Positions 33,583 to 38,592 of a stretch of 38,592 nt of DNA are shown in pieces (positions within the stretch are counted from its first letter, which is position 1; each line of letters opens with the position of its first letter). Source of the stretch: Bacteroidota bacterium (GTDB taxonomy: Bacteria; Bacteroidota; Ignavibacteria; Ignavibacteriales; Ignavibacteriaceae); contig JAKAJV010000084.1 in the NCBI GenBank assembly GCA_021813585.1, forward strand, positions 1-38,592. The letters run 5' to 3'. The notes under the pieces were generated by a model. The model was not told the DNA's origin. It saw only the letters and a list, made by a program, of their open reading frames with translations, and searched no databases. The translations under genes and the position numbers were made by a program.

Positions 33583-34353
33583 ATGTTTGAGAAGTCTGGT
33601 AAAATATTGGGAACATTATTGTTCATTCTCTTGGTATCCGGATTATTTTATTTGGCTTTTTTTCACGGTAAAAAAACAAACAACGGAGATATCAGAATGA
33701 TTGAAGTTGAAGGTAATCATCTATTGTCGGCTAAGGATTATCTGTCTTTTACCAAATTGAATGATAATTCCGATTTTGTTGATCTGACGCTTCCGGAAAT
33801 TAAAGAACGTTTTTTAAAACATCCGTACATAAAAAGAGTTGAATTGGAATACGAAGGAGACCATAGGGTTAAAGTGTACATAACAGAAAAAGATATTGAG
33901 GCAACTCTTTTAACCAACGGTGAGCCCATGTTGATTTCGGATGACTTCCAGGTCATCCCTACCCTTCAGGATATGAAAATACTGGATTTGCCGGTAATCA
34001 GCAATCCGGATTTTAATAAAAAACCGCCGCTCCTTTCCTACGTAAAGAACGACGGAGTGCTGCAGGCATTTAAGATTATTGAAGCAGCGAAGCTGATAAA
34101 CAAAGATATTTATAAAAGGCTTTCTGAAATTAATTTACGGAACGGCGGCGATATAATTTTAACATTCTCCGGTGTAAAGCCGCCGGTTATTTACGGCAAA
34201 GGCGAAGCAGCTAAAAAAATGGTGTATCTAGATGTAATGTGGAAAAGCATTATTAGCGGCGATGACATTGCGGAGAACAGCGATTATATCGACTTAAGGT
34301 TCTCCGGTGAAATTTTCGTCGGCACTTCCGACAAAATAGGTTTAACCGAATGA
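33583..34353 (+). CDS. ftsQ: Cell division protein FtsQ (POTRA domain)
   Basis: A 256-residue bitopic protein. A short cytoplasmic start, one membrane helix (about 8-28), then a POTRA domain (about 36-105: MIEVEGNHLLSAKDYL, LKHPYIKRVELEYEGDHRVKVYITEKD) and a beta-domain (about 106-256) are visible. FtsQ links FtsL/FtsB to the early ring proteins FtsZ and FtsA. Its place between murC and ftsA with an ATGA overlap to ftsA supports the call, since sequence conservation is low. Length fits (about 240-280). No odd feature was seen. Confidence 0.92.
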   Translation: MFEKSGKILGTLLFILLVSGLFYLAFFHGKKTNNGDIRMIEVEGNHLLSAKDYLSFTKLNDNSDFVDLTLPEIKERFLKHPYIKRVELEYEGDHRVKVYITEKDIEATLLTNGEPMLISDDFQVIPTLQDMKILDLPVISNPDFNKKPPLLSYVKNDGVLQAFKIIEAAKLINKDIYKRLSEINLRNGGDIILTFSGVKPPVIYGKGEAAKKMVYLDVMWKSIISGDDIAENSDYIDLRFSGEIFVGTSDKIGLTE

Positions 34354-35564
34354 AAAAAAATATACTAGCAGGACTCGATTTAGGAACCACAAAGGTTTGT
34401 GCGGTTATTGCCGAGAAGTCGGATGACGACAACCGCATAAACATACTCGGCTTCGGTGTAGCACCTTCCGAAGGACTGCATAAGGGGCTTGTAGCCAACA
34501 TCAGTAAGACTGCCGAGGCGATTAAGGAAGCTGTAGCAATTGCTTCGAACAGGGCGGGCATTCAAATTAATTTAGTAAATGTAGGCGTTGCCGGAGAACA
34601 TATTACAAGCATACGCCACCGCAATTATGTTACCATAAGCAACGAGGATAGAGAAATTACAAAAGCCGATCTGGACAGGCTAGAAGCCGATGTAAGAACA
34701 ATCCGGATTCCTTCCGACAGGCAGATACTTCACATAATCCCGGAAGAGTTTTCGGTTGATTACCAGGGCGGCATAGAAAACCCTATCGGTATGTCGGGCT
34801 CTCGCCTGGAAGCTACCAACCACATCGTGCTCGCTTCAATTCCGGCAATTCAGAATATCCGCAAATCAGTCGAGAGGGCTGGCCTTCAAATTCAGGATTA
34901 TATCCTTCAGCCGATTGCCTCCAGCTCATCTGTTCTTGAAGACAGCGAGAAAGACCTTGGAGTTGCCTTAATAGATATAGGAGGCGGTACGACTGACATT
35001 GCTATATTCCATAACAAAGCGATAAAGCATACAAAGGTAATTGGCGTTGCGGGCAACCAGGTAACTAACGATATACGCGAATCCCTGGGTATAGTTACGG
35101 AAGAAGCCGAGAAATTAAAAAAGGAATACGGCTACGCTACTGAAGCATCCATTATAAAGGATGAGGATATTCTTATACGCGGGGTGGGCGCCAGAGGCAA
35201 TACAAAAATCCCGATCAGCCTCTTAACTCAAATAGTAAGCTTAAGGATGCGCGAATTGTTCAGCTTGATTGATAATGAAATAAGAAGTGCGGGATTCAAA
35301 AATAAAATTAAAGCAGGCATAGTGCTTACAGGCGGCGGCTCTTTATTGAAAGGCTGCACTGAGCTTGCCGAGGAAGTATTCGGGCTGCCTGCAAGGATTG
35401 GAGTTCCACAGGAACTGGGAGCCGGGCTGTCCAACGAAATAGAAAGCCCGGAGTTTGCAACGGTAGCGGGTTTAATTAGAGGAATACCCGGCGGCAAGTC
35501 AAGCGAATATCAAGTATTGATAAAGCCTAAAAGGAAAAAGGCAAAAATAAAATATCGAGTTTAG
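34350..35564 (+). CDS. ftsA: Cell division actin-like protein FtsA
   Basis: A 404-residue actin-fold ATPase that polymerises and tethers FtsZ to the membrane. ILAGLDLGTTKVCAVIAE (5-22) is phosphate loop 1, GVAGEHITSIRHRN and the SHS2 1C region follow, DIGGGTTDIAIF (about 209-220) is loop 2, and LTGGGSLLKG is the adenosine loop. The C-terminus, SSEYQVLIKPKRKKAKIKYRV, is a short strongly basic segment without an obvious amphipathic helix, which FtsA normally uses for membrane binding. It overlaps ftsQ (ATGA). A 56-base gap with a strong ribosome binding site leads to ftsZ. Confidence 0.96.
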   Translation: MKKNILAGLDLGTTKVCAVIAEKSDDDNRINILGFGVAPSEGLHKGLVANISKTAEAIKEAVAIASNRAGIQINLVNVGVAGEHITSIRHRNYVTISNEDREITKADLDRLEADVRTIRIPSDRQILHIIPEEFSVDYQGGIENPIGMSGSRLEATNHIVLASIPAIQNIRKSVERAGLQIQDYILQPIASSSSVLEDSEKDLGVALIDIGGGTTDIAIFHNKAIKHTKVIGVAGNQVTNDIRESLGIVTEEAEKLKKEYGYATEASIIKDEDILIRGVGARGNTKIPISLLTQIVSLRMRELFSLIDNEIRSAGFKNKIKAGIVLTGGGSLLKGCTELAEEVFGLPARIGVPQELGAGLSNEIESPEFATVAGLIRGIPGGKSSEYQVLIKPKRKKAKIKYRV

Positions 35565-35608
35565 TCAAACGCGTTCAACAATTTTTTGATGAATTATAAT
35601 ATTCAAAT

Positions 35609-35614
35609 AGGAGG
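35609..35614 (+). promoter_or_regulatory. Strong ribosome binding site of ftsZ
   Basis: AGGAGG lies 6 bases before the ATG at 35621. It is a much stronger Shine-Dalgarno than seen at the other dcw junctions, where coupling by overlap dominates. It fits the need for FtsZ in large excess over the other products. Confidence 0.7.
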
Positions 35615-35620
35615 TAGATC

Positions 35621-36904
35621 ATGACCAAATTTGCAACCATTGATAGAGGAAAATCGATGTCGGCAATCTTAAAAGTAGTTGGTGTAGGGGGCGGCGGCTG
35701 CAATGCAATAGAAAGCATGATTAAAAGAGGGCTTGTTGGCGTTGAATATGTTGCGGTAAATACCGATGCGCAAGTGCTGAACAGCAGCAGTGCAACGCAT
35801 AAAATTCAGGTCGGTACCAGTATAACCCGAGGGCTTGGTGCCGGCGCCGATCCTAATGTTGGGCGCAAATCTTTGGAAGAAGACCGCGAGAAGATTGCCG
35901 AAGTAATTTCCGGCAGCGATATGGTTTTTGTTACTGCTGGTATGGGCGGCGGAACCGGTACCGGCGGCGCTCCTGTAGTCGCCTCCATTGCCAAGAGCAT
36001 CGGATCTCTTGTAGTTGGAATTGTAACTAAGCCTTTCAGATGGGAAGGGAAAAAGCGCATGCTTAATGCCGAGCAGGGTATTCAGGAATTAAAGCAGTAT
36101 GTCGACAGCTTAATCGTAATACCCAATGAGAGACTACTCAGCATACTGGATAAAAGCATAAATGCCTTTGCTGCATTTGATAAACCGAATGAGGTATTGT
36201 ACGAGGCAACGCGCGGCATTGCCGATATAATTACCATAGAAGGATTAATAAACGTAGACTTTGCCGACGTACGCGCGGTGATGAACCAGAGCGGCGAAGC
36301 ATTAATGGGATGCGGAATTGCCAGCGGCGAAAACAGAGCTATCGAAGCTGCGCAGAAGGCTATCTCCAGTCCGCTGCTTGAAGGTATAAATATTAAGGGC
36401 GCTAAAAGTGTTTTACTTAATGTTACAGGCTCCAGCAACCTTACTATGCAGGAGATTAACGAAGGCAATAATGTTATATTCGAAGCTGCCGGAGAAGAAG
36501 CAAACGTTATATTCGGCTGCGTGCTAAAAGAAGAGATGAACGATTACGTTTCTTATACTGTTATTGCCACCGGCTTTGACGGTAGCAGCCAATCCTACGG
36601 CTCAAAGTCTTCAAAGAATGTTCAGCCCAAGCAGAAAAGCCTTGATACTTTTAGAGGCGGCTTTAATTTTCTAGAGAATAACGATATTAACACCGAAGAT
36701 CTGGATGTACCGACTATTCTTAGGGTAAAGAGCCCTAAATCGACTCTTGAAGACAAACCTGAGGATAAGGCAACTCCTAAAAGCGGTTTTAACTTTGATG
36801 CCTCCAGGTATAACTGGGCAAAGGAAAAGACGAATAAAGTAAACGCCGAAAACAACAACGACGATGAGGACAGCTCGTCATTTTTAAGAATGATAATGGA
36901 CTAG
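35621..36904 (+). CDS. ftsZ: Cell division tubulin homologue FtsZ
   Basis: A 427-residue GTPase forming the division ring. VVGVGGGGCNAIESM (19-33) opens the GTP site, the tubulin signature GGGTGTGGAP is at 109-118, and the T7 loop NVDFADV (211-217) supplies the catalytic Asp pair. The globular core ends near 318. The tail is unusual: DLDVPTILR (360-368) looks like the conserved C-terminal peptide that binds FtsA, but about 59 residues follow it, ending SSSFLRMIMD (418-427), which could be a second partner-binding end. The tail between is charged and probably disordered. ATG 35621 has AGGAGG; an internal Met at residue 13 is less likely. It is the last gene of the dcw run. Confidence 0.97.
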   Translation: MTKFATIDRGKSMSAILKVVGVGGGGCNAIESMIKRGLVGVEYVAVNTDAQVLNSSSATHKIQVGTSITRGLGAGADPNVGRKSLEEDREKIAEVISGSDMVFVTAGMGGGTGTGGAPVVASIAKSIGSLVVGIVTKPFRWEGKKRMLNAEQGIQELKQYVDSLIVIPNERLLSILDKSINAFAAFDKPNEVLYEATRGIADIITIEGLINVDFADVRAVMNQSGEALMGCGIASGENRAIEAAQKAISSPLLEGINIKGAKSVLLNVTGSSNLTMQEINEGNNVIFEAAGEEANVIFGCVLKEEMNDYVSYTVIATGFDGSSQSYGSKSSKNVQPKQKSLDTFRGGFNFLENNDINTEDLDVPTILRVKSPKSTLEDKPEDKATPKSGFNFDASRYNWAKEKTNKVNAENNNDDEDSSSFLRMIMD

Positions 36905-37010
36905 CTTTTAAAAAGTTGACGCAGAAGATAAAAACCGGTTCTTATATACTAATTCGTTTATAGCGTTAGGGTGCGCGGTATTTAAGCCGAATAGCAGGTA
37001 ACAACTTTAC

Positions 37011-37226
37011 TTATTCGTCGCTGGGCCTGGATTCGACAAAAATATTGTTCGATTCATCCAGTGCTACTATTATCCGGTTTGGCCGGCAGCATATCCTGCA
37101 GTCTTCAATAAAGTCCTGTTTGCCGTCTACCGTTAAATCTAACCATACTGTATTTACTTCTCCGCAGTACTGGCATGTCCACAGAATGTCTTCATCGGTT
37201 GTCTGCATTTTTTCTTTATTGCTCAT
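37011..37226 (-). CDS. CPXCG-motif Cys-rich small protein
   Basis: A 71-residue protein on the minus strand. The first pair, CQYCGE (Cys18 and Cys21), and a second cluster, EDCRICCRPNRI (from about 41), with VDGKQDFIEDC between, match the Cys_rich_CPXCG family (CPxCG...QxYxEDCxxCCRP), which probably binds zinc. The first motif is CQYCG rather than CPxCG. The C-terminus ends VALDESNNIFVESRPSDE. The start ATG at 37226 has GAGAG about 7 bases upstream. It is convergent with ftsZ, about 107 bases away. Function is unknown. The overlapping plus-strand ORF is a shadow. Confidence 0.87.
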   Translation of the reverse strand: MSNKEKMQTTDEDILWTCQYCGEVNTVWLDLTVDGKQDFIEDCRICCRPNRIIVALDESNNIFVESRPSDE

Positions 37227-37871
37227 ATGTATCTCTCAATTTCTATTGGAATGAAGTTAAATATTCGTTTAACAAAATTGAATACCTTCATTTATGTCTT
37301 CACATTTTGATTAATTTTGATTATATAATTACGATCTTATAAATTATTTTTTTACCGCTTACACGTCTGCCAATCTTTAATAAGTTTTCACTCGATCTTT
37401 TGCCCAACTTAAGAACAGTAATAGAAAATTATTGCTGAATTAAGAACTTGACGGAATATTTGAGTGCAACAACCTGATTAAATTAAGAAACATTAGTAAC
37501 CGAAATAAACAGAGACCTTATTTCCTTTATTCAACTTTGTAAGAGAATTGTCCCGGAGGATGGTTTAATTTTTAGATCAAGAGCAGCACTTAAGCATCCT
37601 AATATTTTAGAAATTTACATGCATTATCAAAAACCCGATAAGATCATTTTATCTTTTAATCGAAAATAGGTTGAAACAATAAAATTATTTCAGGCATTGT
37701 TTTTGGACATATTTAATTATGCAACCCTCAACATCCAAGGCAGCAACGTTGAAGGTTTAAAGCGTAACTGCTGTTATTAAGTATTATTCAATAGGGAAAT
37801 CTTTTTATGATGACTTTATGAATTAAATGGGATAAATTAATCCGGCTTTAAATTAAACGGTGGAGGATTTT
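37227..37871. other. 645-base divergent spacer
   Basis: An A/T-rich region between the Cys-rich gene and the last lipoprotein gene. I found no complete ORF above about 30 codons with a start and ribosome binding site, no tRNA and no convincing terminator. CCGGAGGATGG at about 37554-37564 looks like a ribosome binding site but is not followed by a lasting frame. Some decayed coding sequence is possible at 37540-37680. Confidence 0.5.
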
Positions 37872-38592
37872 ATGAAGACTTATCTGGTATTTTTGTCTAT
37901 TCTTTTTCTTGCTTATTCAGGGTGCAAAGAAACAATTTATGAAACACAGCCTGCAGTTCCCAAAGAATTCACTAACGATCTTCTGCACGCAGACCTAATC
38001 GGTAAAGTGCTGCCTGCCGACAGCAAGGCTGTAGTAGTTATCAGCCAGGTCAATACAATCGATTCGGCAGAAATAAGTCCGGTCGACGGCTCGTTCGCTT
38101 TCCGCGATCTTAGAGCGGGGAATTATAACATAACTATCAGCGCAGATAATTACCGCATCTTCAGAAGAGAAAATTTTATGCTTCAGGGCGGCACTGTTAT
38201 TTACCTGGGGGATATAATTCTGTCCACCGTCCCGGATCATATCGAATCTTTTTATCCGGCCGATAGAAGTGAGATTGTTTACGATTGGCGTTACGGAAGA
38301 ATTACAATATCAATTCTCTTTACCGAGCCGATGAACAGGGAAAGCGTGGAAAAGGCTTTCTTTGTAGAGCCCGCTGTGGAAGGAATTTTTACCTGGGGAG
38401 TTTATACTCAAGCCCCTGTAGACGGAATGTTTGCCGATTCAAAGGGGTATAATTCCGGCGCAACTATAACTACGCCCAGCAAGGTTAAATCCATGACGTA
38501 CGTGTTTGCCAAGAAAGATTCTTATCCGGATAAGGAATATAAAATTTCAATCGGTACCTCGGCAAAAGATACTGCCGGAAATTTCATGCGCT
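37872..38592 (+). CDS. Lipoprotein with carboxypeptidase-regulatory-like and Ig-like domains (cut by window edge)
   Basis: The first 240 codons of a longer gene. ATG 37872 has GGAGG at 37862-37866. The signal peptide ends at lipobox YSGC (Cys about 17). Residues about 36-100 (LIGKVLPADSKAVVVISQVN, then SPVDGSFAFRDLRAGNYNITI) have the form of a carboxypeptidase-regulatory-like or Cna-B-type beta-sandwich. From about 118 (FYPADRSEIVYDWRYGRITISI, then LFTEPMNRESVEKAFFVEP) it resembles a bacterial Ig-like Big_5 domain. It is probably a cell-surface protein. The remainder, and thus its full role, lies beyond the window. The minus-strand ORF over 37995-38240 is a shadow. Confidence 0.88.
   Translation, partial: MKTYLVFLSILFLAYSGCKETIYETQPAVPKEFTNDLLHADLIGKVLPADSKAVVVISQVNTIDSAEISPVDGSFAFRDLRAGNYNITISADNYRIFRRENFMLQGGTVIYLGDIILSTVPDHIESFYPADRSEIVYDWRYGRITISILFTEPMNRESVEKAFFVEPAVEGIFTWGVYTQAPVDGMFADSKGYNSGATITTPSKVKSMTYVFAKKDSYPDKEYKISIGTSAKDTAGNFMR

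Noticed and set aside
37045-37254. Plus-strand 69-codon ORF over the Cys-rich gene
   Set aside because: The minus strand has the CPXCG-family Cys pattern and a good start; the plus frame has no ribosome binding site.

Overview
The window is a chromosomal segment of a bacterium that looks like a member of the Bacteroidota/Ignavibacteria group. This is inferred from gene content and style, not from a marker search. The signs are the compact dcw (division and cell wall) order mraZ-rsmH-ftsL-ftsI-murE-murF-mraY-murD-ftsW-murG-x-murC-ftsQ-ftsA-ftsZ with no murB or ddl, DUF4286, DUF6600 and LA_2272-type proteins, many lipoproteins, A/T-rich spacers, and a mini COX24-domain protein. MurE carries the DNPR signature of meso-diaminopimelate ligases, so the cell wall is probably Gram-negative type.

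Layout. At 1-393 (minus) lies the start of gatB. From 0.9 to 12.8 kb there is a loose run of mostly plus-strand genes: a YhdH/AcuI-type oxidoreductase, a Gly-rich lipoprotein, a secreted M16 zinc protease, DUF6483, a DUF6600 lipoprotein, a repeat-rich surface protein, a GNAT acetyltransferase, DUF4286 and a small lipoprotein. This part also holds gene remnants (a nucleoside phosphorylase C-terminus, a thioredoxin-like C-terminus, and an unidentified ORF remnant followed by an attC-like inverted repeat) and a 1.3 kb gap with tandem and inverted repeats. From 12.9 to 18.1 kb are oligoendopeptidase F, a CBS-less IMPDH/GMP-reductase family enzyme, and an S9 peptidase interrupted by one in-frame amber codon.

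From 18.7 to 20.3 kb a small operon encodes an HU/IHF-type DNA-binding protein, a zinc-ribbon/TPR membrane protein and a 31-residue COX24-type basic protein, followed by tRNA-Thr(CGT). From 20.5 to 36.9 kb the dcw operon runs without interruption on the plus strand. Almost every junction is an ATGA or TAATG overlap, or a gap of only a few bases, implying translational coupling. A 10-bp-phased MraZ box sits just before mraZ and overlaps the likely promoter. The products make the cytoplasmic peptidoglycan precursor (MurC-F), the lipid intermediates (MraY, MurG), the septal synthase (FtsW-FtsI) and the division ring with its anchor (FtsZ, FtsA, FtsQ, FtsL). An unassigned two-helix membrane protein sits between murG and murC. 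After ftsZ come a minus-strand CPXCG-type Cys-rich protein and, at the right edge, the start of a lipoprotein with carboxypeptidase-regulatory-like and Ig-like domains.

No mobile element, phage, defence island or CRISPR array is visible. The items most worth a second look are the unassigned dcw protein, the unusual C-termini of FtsZ and FtsA, the amber-interrupted peptidase, the attC-like element and the COX24-type micro-protein.
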